From positions 1 through 10,072 of the forward strand of contig CAYYSY010000258.1 in assembly GCA_964474355.1 (NCBI GenBank): DNA of 10,072 bases, in the 5' to 3' direction. The DNA comes from CAYYSY01 sp964474355 (GTDB lineage Bacteria > Myxococcota_A > UBA9160 > UBA4427). The notes beneath the pieces are model-generated. The model was not told where the DNA came from, ran no database searches, and saw nothing but the letters and a program-made list of their open reading frames with translations. Positions 1-6,194 of this stretch are shown here, in pieces. Made by a program: the position numbers and the translations under genes. How positions within the stretch are numbered: the first letter of the stretch is position 1; the number at the start of each line of letters is the position of its first letter.

Positions 1-942
1 GCCTTCGAGGGAGAGCTCCAGCTCGAGGCGGTCGCATGCCAGTCCGCGCAGGGCGAGGCGCTCCGCCATCCTCGAAATCAGACCTCGCAGCACGAATCTC
101 ATGGGCTCGAGCTGGTGCACCGCGCCCTCGAGGTCGATGCCCTCGGAGGTCAGGCGCTGGGTGGGCTCGGGCAGTGGCAGGTCGGCCTCCTCTCCCCGGG
201 CCCGGCGGACGAGCTCCTCGACCTCGCGGCCGAGCCGCTTCGTCAGCCCGCGCCGGGGCAGGCGGAGCAGGTCGCGCACGGTGCGCACGCCGAAGCGCGT
301 CAACGCCTGGGCGACGCGATCGTCGGGATCGAGCAGATCGATCGGCAGCGGCGCGAGCCAGGCCGACTCGTGGCCGGTCTCGAGCACCTGGATCGCGCCG
401 GTCTCGCTGGCACTCGTCTGGCTGGCACCCGTCCCGCCAGCGATTCGTCGCGCCACGAGCAGCGAGAGCGCGCGGTGTCCGGTGAGCCCGACCGCACCGG
501 GTAGCCCGAGGGTCTCGGCCCGGGCGGCCAGCGCCGAGGCGAAGCCCGCCTCGCTGTCGAAGAGCCGTCCCGTGCCCCGGGCGTCGACGAAGACGGCGCC
601 CTCGGCTGCGAAGAAGCCGGTGCCGGGCGGGGCGAGCTCGGCCCGGGGCGCGCACGAGAGCGCGGCGTCGAGCAGGCTGTCCCGGGCCGCCGCCTCGAGC
701 GCGGGAGACGCCACGCGTACCACGACGTCGGGGGCGATGGCCCGGACCTGGGCCAGGCCGCTCCAGAGCTGCACGCCCCGGGCCCGGGCGTGGGGCGATG
801 CGGCGAGCACCTGGGCCTGGGCGCCCCGGCCCGAGGCGATCACGAGCGGAGCACCGACGAGCTCGGGGTGGGCCCGCAGCTCCGCGCGCAGGGGGAGGTC
901 GGGGACGAGCAGGCAGGCGATGCGGGGGGGCAGGCGGGGCAT
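1..942 (-). CDS. imuB: ImuB, catalytically dead Y-family polymerase-like mutasome protein (3' end outside window)
   Basis: The first 314 codons are present and the frame is open to the left edge, so the C-terminus is missing. The fold is Y-family DNA polymerase: the N-terminal palm aligns without gaps to Pol IV over residues 3-23 (RAHPEL matches RDNPAL). The palm metal-binding aspartate is replaced by Leu near residue 7. The later Asp-Glu pair is replaced by Gly-Ala in the segment AAEGAVFVDARG. Loss of these acidic residues is the ImuB hallmark: it does not polymerise but bridges the clamp, ImuA and the polymerase DnaE2/ImuC. Helix-hairpin-helix-like residues follow (PIDLLDPDDRVAQALTRFG, then TVRDLLRLPRRGLTKRLG). 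Start: the ATG at 942 gives the conserved IACLLVPDLPLR beginning; no clear ribosome site is seen. It lies 69 bp after imuA on the same strand, so it is probably co-transcribed. dnaE2 is expected further left but cannot be seen. Confidence 0.9.
   Translation of the reverse strand, partial: MPRLPPRIACLLVPDLPLRAELRAHPELVGAPLVIASGRGAQAQVLAASPHARARGVQLWSGLAQVRAIAPDVVVRVASPALEAAARDSLLDAALSCAPRAELAPPGTGFFAAEGAVFVDARGTGRLFDSEAGFASALAARAETLGLPGAVGLTGHRALSLLVARRIAGGTGASQTSASETGAIQVLETGHESAWLAPLPIDLLDPDDRVAQALTRFGVRTVRDLLRLPRRGLTKRLGREVEELVRRARGEEADLPLPEPTQRLTSEGIDLEGAVHQLEPMRFVLRGLISRMAERLALRGLACDRLELELSLEG
391..435 (-). repeat. three 15-bp in-frame repeats within imuB
   Basis: Three consecutive 15-bp units code GTGAS, QTSAS and ETGAI (ImuB residues 170-184), pattern x-T-[GS]-A-[SI]. 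The first two units differ at only three bases. They lie in a linker between the ARRIA helix and the conserved AWLAPLPIDLLD segment, where ImuB proteins vary. The repeat looks like slippage in a tolerant loop. Confidence 0.7.
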
Positions 943-1011
943 GGCGGGCTCGGGGGCGCCCGGGCGGGGCTGGGGGTGTGAGTGGAGGGGGACCGGCTCG
1001 TGGGCCCCGGG

Positions 1012-2127
1012 TCATCCGGGCGCTGCCGGATCGGTCTCGAGGCGCAGCGGCGGCACGCTCTGGTCAGCTGGATCGGTCTCGAGGCGCAGCGGCGGCACGC
1101 TCTGGTCAGCCGGATCGGTCTCGAGGGGCAGCGGCGGCACGCTCTGGTCAGCCGGATCGGTCTCGAGGCGCAGCGGCACGGTCCGGTCGGCGGGGGTGCC
1201 GCGGGCGCGGACGAGGGCGATGGAGGTCTCGAGGGGGCCGGCGATCGGGTCCCGCGAGTGGTCGGAGTCTCTCCGGAGGCTCCGGGCCTCGAGGGCGAAG
1301 GCGGCCTGTGAGCCGGTGAGCCGCTCACGGGAGAGCACGACGAGCGCGGTGCGCGTGGCGTCGGCGAGTCGGGCGAGGCGGATCCAGTGGTGCAGGGCAG
1401 GGCGTGAGATCGCGGTCTGGCGGGGGGCGCCGGGGGCGGGGCTGCGGCGCCTGCGCGGCGTGTGGGAACGGCGGCTCAGCGCCGCGGCAGATGGCGCCGC
1501 GGCTGGTGGAAGCGCCGCAGCTGGAGAGGGAGGGCTCAGGTCGAGCAGCACCAGCGGCAGCCCGCCGGTCTCCATCAGGCGCTCGGTGCAGCGCAGGGCC
1601 TCGAGCGGGCCGCCTGGCCGGACCCAGAGCATGCGATCGAGATCGACGCCCGCCGCCTCGGCCGAGGGCGGGTCGAAGGCGTCGGCTGCGTCGACCAGGG
1701 CGGCCAGCTCGCAGCGTGCCTCCGTGGTCTCGGCCAGCAGTGCGAGCGCGATGGCGGTGCGGCCCGACGAGGCGGGGCCGAAGAGCTCGCCGATCTGGCC
1801 GGCCGGGAAGCCGCCGGGCAGCAGGCCGTCGAGGGCGGCGATGCCCGTCGGATGGACCCGGTCTGGCTCGCGGCGAGGCTCGACGCCGCGCCGGATCTGG
1901 GCGCCGAGGTCGGTGAGCAGGGCCTCGAGTCGGGCCGGTCTTCCCTGTGCCGGTCGGGCTTTCTCGCTCTCGCTGGGCGCGCTCTCGCTGGCCTCGCTGG
2001 CCTGGCTCACGCGTCCATGGGAGTCCGGACGAACGGAGTGCGGGATCCGTGCGTGGGCGCGCGGACCCCGGGAGACGGGGGGACCGGCCCCTCGTGCCCT
2101 CGAAGATTCGAGCGGCTCGGGGGGCAT
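1012..2127 (-). CDS. imuA: ImuA, RecA-like SOS mutagenesis protein with C-terminal repeats
   Basis: A RecA/SulA-like ATPase-fold protein, the partner of ImuB. Conserved parts are LEALL...HPTGIAALDGLLPGGFPAG at residues 68-110, a P-loop-like GPASSGRT at 117-124 (Arg where classical Walker A has Lys), the hydrophobic strand LPLVLLDLS at 190-198, and the core strand ALVVLSRERLTGSQ at 261-274. Two parts are odd. Residues 199-245 are an Ala/Pro/Arg-rich insertion splitting the RecA-like core, and residues 313-367 are four tandem copies of a 13-14 residue unit. The first 65 residues are low complexity, so the true start may be the GTG at 2010 (332 residues) rather than the ATG at 2127; neither has a convincing ribosome site. 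It lies 60 bp after purN but probably has its own promoter (see 2134-2162). In known systems ImuA binds RecA and ImuB during damage-induced mutagenesis. Confidence 0.85.
   Translation of the reverse strand: MPPEPLESSRARGAGPPVSRGPRAHARIPHSVRPDSHGRVSQASEASESAPSESEKARPAQGRPARLEALLTDLGAQIRRGVEPRREPDRVHPTGIAALDGLLPGGFPAGQIGELFGPASSGRTAIALALLAETTEARCELAALVDAADAFDPPSAEAAGVDLDRMLWVRPGGPLEALRCTERLMETGGLPLVLLDLSPPSPAAALPPAAAPSAAALSRRSHTPRRRRSPAPGAPRQTAISRPALHHWIRLARLADATRTALVVLSRERLTGSQAAFALEARSLRRDSDHSRDPIAGPLETSIALVRARGTPADRTVPLRLETDPADQSVPPLPLETDPADQSVPPLRLETDPADQSVPPLRLETDPAAPG
1027..1191 (-). repeat. four tandem 42-bp units coding the ImuA C-terminus
   Basis: Read on the minus strand the units encode ADRTVPLRLETDP (13 residues), then ADQSVPPLPLETDP, ADQSVPPLRLETDP and ADQSVPPLRLETDP, then AAPG and stop. 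On DNA the period is exactly 42 bp (units start at 1028, 1070, 1112 and 1154). The unit at 1154 is 39 bp and the most diverged; it probably represents the ancestral end of the gene. The last copies are nearly identical, which points to recent in-frame tandem duplication of the final beta-strand. Confidence 0.95.
1966..2007 (-). repeat. 9-bp Ser/Glu/Ala repeats near the ImuA N-terminus
   Basis: The minus strand codes SQA-SEA-SES-AP-SES, from repeats of AGCGAGGCC and AGCGAGAGC. This is a low-complexity acidic stretch before the conserved domain. It suggests that the N-terminal part of the annotated ImuA is unconstrained or partly untranslated. Confidence 0.55.
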
Positions 2128-2133
2128 GTCCCG

Positions 2134-2162
2134 ACATTCGTCTTTTGTTCGCCTTCGGTCAA
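2134..2162 (-). promoter_or_regulatory. possible imuA promoter with SOS-box-like direct repeat
   Basis: On the minus strand a good -35-like TTGACC (2162-2157) is followed after 17 bp by a weak -10-like GAATGT (2139-2134). Lying in the spacer and reaching into the -10 is GAAC-N7-GAAT (2150-2136). This is one base from GAAC-N7-GAAC, the reverse-complement form of the GTTC-N7-GTTC LexA box known from alphaproteobacteria. An operator there would fit the usual LexA control of imuA-imuB-dnaE2. An overlapping short inverted repeat ATGTC-N2-GACAT (2126-2137) is also present. The LexA consensus of this organism is unknown, so the call is tentative. Confidence 0.3.
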
Positions 2163-2178
2163 GCCCTTTGTGGAGGGC
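2163..2178 (-). terminator. weak hairpin after purN
   Basis: The minus strand reads GCCCT-CCACAA-AGGGC, a 5-bp stem with a 6-nt loop, 9 bp after the purN stop. There is no T-run, so termination would be weak or factor-assisted. It directly precedes the -35-like TTGACC of imuA. Confidence 0.25.
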
Positions 2179-2187
2179 GGCCCGCTC

Positions 2188-2826
2188 TCATGTGTCCTGC
2201 GCGGAGATCCGCGTCCGGCGCCCGTCGATCTCGACCCGACCCTCGGCGATCCAGCGGATCGCCTGGGGCACGAGACGGCGCTCGGCCGCCACGACCCGGG
2301 CTGCCAGCGTGTCGACGGCGTCGTCCTCGAGCACCGGGACCGCCTCCTGGCAGATGATCGGTCCCTCGTCGTAGTGCTCGTCGACGAAGTGCACGGTCGC
2401 GCCCGAGAGCTTCACGCCCGACTCGAGCACCGCCCGGTGCACGCGCGCGCCGTAGAAGCCCTTGCCCGAGAACGCCGGGACCAGCGCCGGGTGCACGTTC
2501 AGGGCGCGTCCCTCGTAGCGGCCCCGGAGCTGGAAGGGCGAGAGAAAGCCGAGCAGCGCGACGAGATCGACGTCGTAGGGATCGAGGGCGCGATGCAGCG
2601 CATCGTTGAAGTCGTCGACGTCGGGATGCTGCTTGCGCGGCACCGCGACGGCCGGCACGCCGTGCTGGCGCGCGCGCTCGAGCCCGAAGGCGTCGGGCTT
2701 CGAGGAGACGACGACCGCGACCTCGGCGGGCAGACCCTCGCGCTCGATGTGCTCGAAGAGGTTCTCGAGGCTCGAGCCATTGCCCGAGAGCAGCACCGCG
2801 ATCTTGAGGCGTCGCGGGTCGGTCAT
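2188..2826 (-). CDS. purN: phosphoribosylglycinamide formyltransferase (PurN)
   Basis: Folate-dependent GAR transformylase: it transfers a formyl group from 10-formyl-tetrahydrofolate to GAR in the third step of cytosolic purine synthesis. At 212 residues it matches the family length. Visible motifs are the phosphate-binding loop SGNGSSLENL (14-23), the active-site NVHPALVPAF with Asn110 and His112, and GATVHFVDEHYDEGP with the catalytic Asp153; these correspond to the E. coli Asn106/His108/Asp144 triad. The ATG at 2826 gives the expected start just before LKIAVLLSGNGS. It is 30 bp downstream of metF on the same strand, so the two probably form an operon linking purine synthesis to folate supply. 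No odd residues are seen. Confidence 0.96.
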   Translation of the reverse strand: MTDPRRLKIAVLLSGNGSSLENLFEHIEREGLPAEVAVVVSSKPDAFGLERARQHGVPAVAVPRKQHPDVDDFNDALHRALDPYDVDLVALLGFLSPFQLRGRYEGRALNVHPALVPAFSGKGFYGARVHRAVLESGVKLSGATVHFVDEHYDEGPIICQEAVPVLEDDAVDTLAARVVAAERRLVPQAIRWIAEGRVEIDGRRTRISAQDT

Positions 2827-2858
2827 GAGGGTCGTCTCGCTTCGAGGCGTCGCGGGTC
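2806..2858 (-). repeat. 15-bp direct repeat across the metF-purN junction
   Basis: The identical 15-mer GACCCGCGACGCCTC (minus strand) occurs at 2858-2844, overlapping the metF stop codon, and at 2820-2806, coding the DPRRL residues of PurN. The copies are 38 bp apart. It looks like a short duplication joining the end of one gene to the start of the next. Confidence 0.85.
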
Positions 2859-3720
2859 AGGGGAAGAGGGTGCGGAAGATGCGCCGCGTCGCATGCGACT
2901 TGTTCAGCGTGTACAGGTGGATGCCCGGCACGCCGCGCGCGAGCAGCTCGCGGCACTGGTCGGTGGCCCAGCGCACGCCGAGCTCGGCCGTCGCCGCGTC
3001 GTCGCCTTCGACGTCGGCCAGCGCGCCTTCGAGCTCGCTGGGCAATGTGCCGCCGCCGAGCGTCAGCATCCGCCGGATGCCCGCCGCCGAGAGGATCGGC
3101 ATGATGCCCGGCACGATGGGGACGTCGATGCCCTCGCCCCGGGCGCGCGCGACGAAGTCGAAGTAGCGCTCGTTGTCGAAGAAGAGCTGGGTGATCAGGA
3201 AGTCGGCCCCGGCCTCGACCTTGCGCACGAGGTGCGCCATGTCGGCCTCGGCGCTCTCGGCCTCGGGATGCGTCTCGGGGTAGCACGCGGCGCCGATGGT
3301 GAAGCCGCCGTGCGCGCGGATGAAGGCGACGAGCTCGTTGGCGTGGTCGAAGCCGTCGGCCGGATGCACGAACCCCTCGAGGTCCTGCGGAGGATCGCCG
3401 CGTAGCGCGAGCACGTTCTGCACGCCGCCCGCGGCGAGCGCATCGAGCACGCCGGTCACGTCGCTGGGGTGGAAGCCGAGGCAGGGGAGATGCGCCATGC
3501 CGCGCAGGCCGATCTCGCGCTGGATCTCGATCACGAGGTCGACGGTCTTCGAGCGGGTCGAGCCGCCGGCGCCCATCGTCACGGACACGAACCCAGGACC
3601 GAGCTGCTTCAGCTCCTCGATCTCGCGGAACAGGCTGCCGAAGCCGGCATCCGTCTTGGGCGGGAAGAACTCGAAGCTGATGACCGGGTCGCCCTGGCCG
3701 TACAAGTCGCCGATGGACAT
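2857..3720 (-). CDS. metF: 5,10-methylenetetrahydrofolate reductase (MetF)
   Basis: A flavin-dependent enzyme reducing 5,10-methylene-THF to 5-methyl-THF, the methyl donor for methionine synthesis. With the start at 3720 it has 287 residues (E. coli MetF has 296). Signatures are SFEFFPPKT with the catalytic Glu17, the FAD-site segments HLPCLGF (78-83) and NVLALRGDPP with Asp109, ITQLFFDNERYFDF (176-189), VPGIMPI (203-209) and the C-terminal GIHLYTLNKS. An upstream in-frame start at 3765 would add 15 residues that look unconserved (MAATGCTCLAARLRA). I prefer 3720, because a -10-like element lies only 7 bp before it. It is followed by purN after 30 bp. The absence of a ribosome site suggests a leaderless message. 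Confidence 0.95.
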   Translation of the reverse strand: MSIGDLYGQGDPVISFEFFPPKTDAGFGSLFREIEELKQLGPGFVSVTMGAGGSTRSKTVDLVIEIQREIGLRGMAHLPCLGFHPSDVTGVLDALAAGGVQNVLALRGDPPQDLEGFVHPADGFDHANELVAFIRAHGGFTIGAACYPETHPEAESAEADMAHLVRKVEAGADFLITQLFFDNERYFDFVARARGEGIDVPIVPGIMPILSAAGIRRMLTLGGGTLPSELEGALADVEGDDAATAELGVRWATDQCRELLARGVPGIHLYTLNKSHATRRIFRTLFP

Positions 3721-3727
3721 GGCGCGC

Positions 3728-3736
3728 AGTCTAGCA
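3728..3736 (-). promoter_or_regulatory. extended -10 element for metF
   Basis: The minus strand reads TGC-TAGACT, an extended -10 (TGn plus four of six matches to TATAAT), 7 bp before the metF ATG at 3720. No -35 is apparent. At this spacing transcription would start at or next to the ATG, giving a leaderless or near-leaderless mRNA and excluding the longer metF start. Confidence 0.4.
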
Positions 3737-3776
3737 GCAAGGCAGGTGCATCCCGTGGCCGCCAAAGGGGTTTTCG

Positions 3777-3836
3777 CGGCGCCCGGCCATTGACGGACGG
3801 GGCGCAGATGCGAGACTGCGCGGCCGGCGCCCGGCC
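3777..3836. repeat. 12-bp direct repeat in the metF/pfkB divergent region
   Basis: CGGCGCCCGGCC occurs at 3777-3788 and 3825-3836, with starts 48 bp apart. The second copy is part of a near-perfect inverted repeat GGCCGG-CGC-CCGGCC (3822-3836). It could be an operator or simple GC-rich chance. The rest of 3737-3870 shows a TTGACG at 3790-3795 as the only promoter-like hexamer for the plus strand, with no good -10. Confidence 0.4.
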
Positions 3837-3890
3837 CCTCGAGAGGTCTCCGCGTGCCCGAACTCGCGCGATTCCCAAGAGGCCCCTTCC

Positions 3891-4901
3891 ATGTCGATTC
3901 TCGTCACCGGCTCCGTCGCCATCGATCACATCATGGTCTTCGAGGACCGGTTCAAGAACCACATCCTGCCCGATCAGGTGCACATCCTGAACGTCGCGTT
4001 CTTCGTGCCCAACATGGAGAAGCGCTACGGCGGCACCGGGGCGAACATCGCCTACAACCTCCGCAAGCTCGGCAACGACCCCGTGCTGCTCGCGAGCGTG
4101 GGCAGCGATCTCGGCCCCTACGGCGCGTGGATGGACCGGCACGGCCTGCGCCGCGATCACCTCCTCACCCTCGATGACGCCTATACGGCCCAGTGCTTCA
4201 TCACGACCGACCTCGACAACAATCAGCTGACCTCGTTCCACCCGGGCGCCATGGAGCGCGCGCACGAGGCGAAGATCGACGACGTGAAGGCGGACTTCGG
4301 GGTCGGCATCGTCGCACCGAACGGCAAGCAGGCGATGCAGGACTACGCGCGCGACCTCAAGGCCCGCGGCGCCAAGACGGTCGTCGATCCGGGGCAGGGG
4401 CTGCCGATGTTCGAAGGCGCCGAGCTCGTCGAGCTGCTCGACGGTGCGGCGGTCTACGTCGTCAACGACTACGAGTGGTCGATGACGCTCGACAAGACGG
4501 GCCTCGACGAGGACGCCATCGCCGAGCGCGTCGGCGCGCTGATCGTGACGCGCGGCGCGAAGGGCTCGATGGTGCGGCGCGGCGGCCGTGACCTCGGTCT
4601 CGAGATCGAGGCCGATCGCACCGAGGTTCCCTCGGTGGAGCCCGAGGCGGTGACCGATCCGACCGGCTGCGGCGACGCCTATCGCTCCGGCGTGCTGTAC
4701 GCGCTCGCTCAGGGCTGGACGCTGGAGAAGGGGGCGAGGCTCGGCAGCCTGATGGGCTCGCTCAAGGTCGCGCACTCGGGCCCGCAGAGCATCGAACAGA
4801 GCCCCGCCGAGATCTCGAAGCGCTTCGAGCAGGCGTTCGGCGAGAGCCTTCAGCCGGGGTTCGGCGAGAGCCTTCAGCCGGGGCTCGGAGAGAGCCTTTA
4901 G
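3891..4901 (+). CDS. PfkB-family sugar/nucleoside kinase, adenosine-kinase-like
   Basis: A ribokinase/PfkB-fold kinase that phosphorylates a sugar or nucleoside with ATP. Features in order are the substrate strand MSILVTGSVAIDHIMVF with Asp12, then the FKNHILPDQVHILNV segment typical of the bacterial adenosine-kinase-like subgroup. Next come the first signature YGGTGANIAYNLRKLG (46-61), the lid-region TAQCFITTDLDNNQ, the ATP-site strand ALIVTRGAKGSM (216-227), and the second signature DPTGCGDAYRSG (256-267) with catalytic base Asp262 and its anion hole. At 336 residues it is some 20-25 longer than expected, because of an 8-residue repeat (FGESLQPG twice, then LGESL) at 316-336. An AAGAGG ribosome site (3877-3882) lies 8 bp before the ATG. 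The true substrate cannot be told from sequence; adenosine is the best guess. The next gene starts 131 bp downstream on the same strand. Confidence 0.88.
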   Translation: MSILVTGSVAIDHIMVFEDRFKNHILPDQVHILNVAFFVPNMEKRYGGTGANIAYNLRKLGNDPVLLASVGSDLGPYGAWMDRHGLRRDHLLTLDDAYTAQCFITTDLDNNQLTSFHPGAMERAHEAKIDDVKADFGVGIVAPNGKQAMQDYARDLKARGAKTVVDPGQGLPMFEGAELVELLDGAAVYVVNDYEWSMTLDKTGLDEDAIAERVGALIVTRGAKGSMVRRGGRDLGLEIEADRTEVPSVEPEAVTDPTGCGDAYRSGVLYALAQGWTLEKGARLGSLMGSLKVAHSGPQSIEQSPAEISKRFEQAFGESLQPGFGESLQPGLGESL

Positions 4902-4997
4902 CGGAGCTCGGAGAGAGCCTTTAGCCGGGGCTCGGAAAGAGCCGTTAGCCGGGGCTCGGAGAGAGCCGTTAGCCGGGGCTCGGCGAGAGCCCATAGC
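4836..4997 (+). repeat. seven 24-bp hairpin repeats spanning the PfkB stop codon
   Basis: Units start at 4836, 4860, 4884, 4907, 4931, 4955 and 4979. All are 24 bp except the third (23 bp) and the last (partial). The first two are identical and code FGESLQPG. In the third, CAG is TAG, which makes the stop of the kinase gene (4899-4901). From unit 3 on, each unit with its neighbour holds GGCTC-N5-GAGCC (once with a mismatch-free GGAAA loop), a 5-bp stem with a 5-nt loop. The array therefore presents a row of small RNA hairpins up to 35 bp before the next gene's start. No spacers are present, so it is not CRISPR. Confidence 0.95.
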
Positions 4998-5021
4998 GCC
5001 GTTCTCCCACGCGCTCCGCCC

Positions 5022-5027
5022 AGGAGG
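5022..5027 (+). promoter_or_regulatory. strong ribosome binding site of the FAD oxidoreductase gene
   Basis: A perfect AGGAGG lies 5 bp before the ATG at 5033. It is the best Shine-Dalgarno sequence in the window and fixes this start. Confidence 0.85.
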
Positions 5028-5032
5028 CGCCC

Positions 5033-6172
5033 ATGCCCGCACCCGCGACCGAGACGTCGGCAGTGGTCGTCGGGGCCGGCGTCGTGGGGCTCGCCTGCGC
5101 CGCCGCGTTGGCGCGCGGCGGGCGCGACATCATCGTGATCGAGCGCGACGTCGACGTGGGCCGCGGCGGCACGAGCCGCAACAGCGAGGTCATCCACGCC
5201 GGCCTCTATTACGAGCCCGGCAGCCTGAAGGCCGAGCTGTGCGTGCGCGGGCGGAGGCTCCTCTACGAGCGCTGCGCCGAGCGCGGCATCCCACATCGCA
5301 AGCTCGGCAAGTGGGTGGTGGCCACCGAGCCGGGCGAGGAGGCGGTGCTGCGCGGCATCCTCGACCGCGGGCTCGCCAACGGCGTCGAGGGGCTCGAGCG
5401 CCGCTCGGCGGCCGATCTCCACGCCCTGGCCCCGGAGCTGCGCTGCGTCGGGGCGCTCCACTCCGCCGAGACCGGCATCGTCGACGCCCACGCGCTCACG
5501 CGCAGCCTGCACGCCGAGCTCGAGGAGCACGGCGGCGGCATCGCGTTCGCGCAGGCGGTCGAGGCGATCGAGTGGACGGGCACGCGGCATCGCGTGCGTA
5601 CGGTGCCGGCGCCGGGCGCCGATGTGGGCGCCGAGGCCGAGACGATCGACGCCGAAATCGTCGTGAACGCCGCGGGCATCGACGCCGACGGCATCGCCGC
5701 CCGCGCCGGCCTCGACATCGACGCGCTCGAGGATCGCCATCACCTCTTCAAGGGCGACTACTTCTCGCTCGCGCCGGGCGTGCGCTGGCCGATCGACGCG
5801 CTCGTCTATCCAGTGCCGTCCGGGGCGGGGCTCGGCGTGCACGCGACCCTCGACCTGGCCGGGGGCGTGCGCTTCGGGCCCGATTCCGAGTTCGTCGCCG
5901 AGCCGCGCTTCGACGTCGACCCGGCGAAGGCCCCGGCCTTCGAGGCGGCGGTGCGCCGCTACTGGCCGGGCCTGCCCGACGGCGCGCTCACGCCGGCGTT
6001 CGCCGGCCTGCGCCCGAAGCGCGCGCGGGAGCCGAAGCGCTTCATGGACTTCGTCGTGCGGGAGGAGAGCGCGCGCGGCCGGCCCGGGCTCATCCAGTGC
6101 ATCGGCATCGAGTCGCCCGGGCTGACGTCGTCGCTCGCGATCGGTGAGCGGGTCGCCGAGCTCGCTGGCTGA
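5033..6172 (+). CDS. lhgO: FAD-dependent oxidoreductase, L-2-hydroxyglutarate oxidase-like
   Basis: A DAO-family flavoprotein of 379 residues. The N-terminal Rossmann dinucleotide motif is VVVGAGVVGLACAAAL (11-26), with Glu37 ending the second strand to bind the FAD ribose. The L-2-hydroxyglutarate dehydrogenase signature TSRNSEVIHAGLYY (47-60) follows, and then GSLKAELCVRG. Next come the strand VVNAAGIDAD (210-219), HHLFKGDYFSL (236-246), YPVPSGAGLGVHATLDLAGGVRFGPD and the FAD-closing CIGIESPGLTSSLAIG (356-371). Relatives oxidise L-2-hydroxyglutarate to 2-oxoglutarate, passing electrons to oxygen or the quinone pool; the exact substrate here is not proven. No signal peptide is seen. It follows the PfkB gene and the hairpin array on the same strand and ends 97 bp before the convergent PP2C gene. 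Confidence 0.85.
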   Translation: MPAPATETSAVVVGAGVVGLACAAALARGGRDIIVIERDVDVGRGGTSRNSEVIHAGLYYEPGSLKAELCVRGRRLLYERCAERGIPHRKLGKWVVATEPGEEAVLRGILDRGLANGVEGLERRSAADLHALAPELRCVGALHSAETGIVDAHALTRSLHAELEEHGGGIAFAQAVEAIEWTGTRHRVRTVPAPGADVGAEAETIDAEIVVNAAGIDADGIAARAGLDIDALEDRHHLFKGDYFSLAPGVRWPIDALVYPVPSGAGLGVHATLDLAGGVRFGPDSEFVAEPRFDVDPAKAPAFEAAVRRYWPGLPDGALTPAFAGLRPKRAREPKRFMDFVVREESARGRPGLIQCIGIESPGLTSSLAIGERVAELAG

Positions 6173-6194
6173 GGCGCGGCGCCCGCGCCCGCAG

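Noticed and set aside
101..2374. A very long open frame on the plus strand opposite imuB and imuA
   Set aside because: Low-complexity Arg/Ser/Ala translation with no domain. It is antisense to two clear gene families and typical of high-GC DNA.
1462..3405. A 647-codon plus-strand frame opposite imuA, purN and metF
   Set aside because: Its composition (Arg/Ala/Asp-rich) follows the codons of the opposite genes; the minus strand has all the conserved motifs.
3721..3890. A SAH or folate riboswitch upstream of metF
   Set aside because: The likely metF promoter leaves almost no leader, and I see no matching conserved core.
4836..4997. The 24-bp array as a CRISPR
   Set aside because: Units are contiguous with no spacers, part of it is coding, and no cas genes are near.
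3609..5842. Two overlapping minus-strand frames with repeats such as ALSEPRLKALAEP
   Set aside because: They are antisense to the PfkB and FAD-oxidoreductase genes. The apparent protein repeats are just the 24-bp array read in the other direction.
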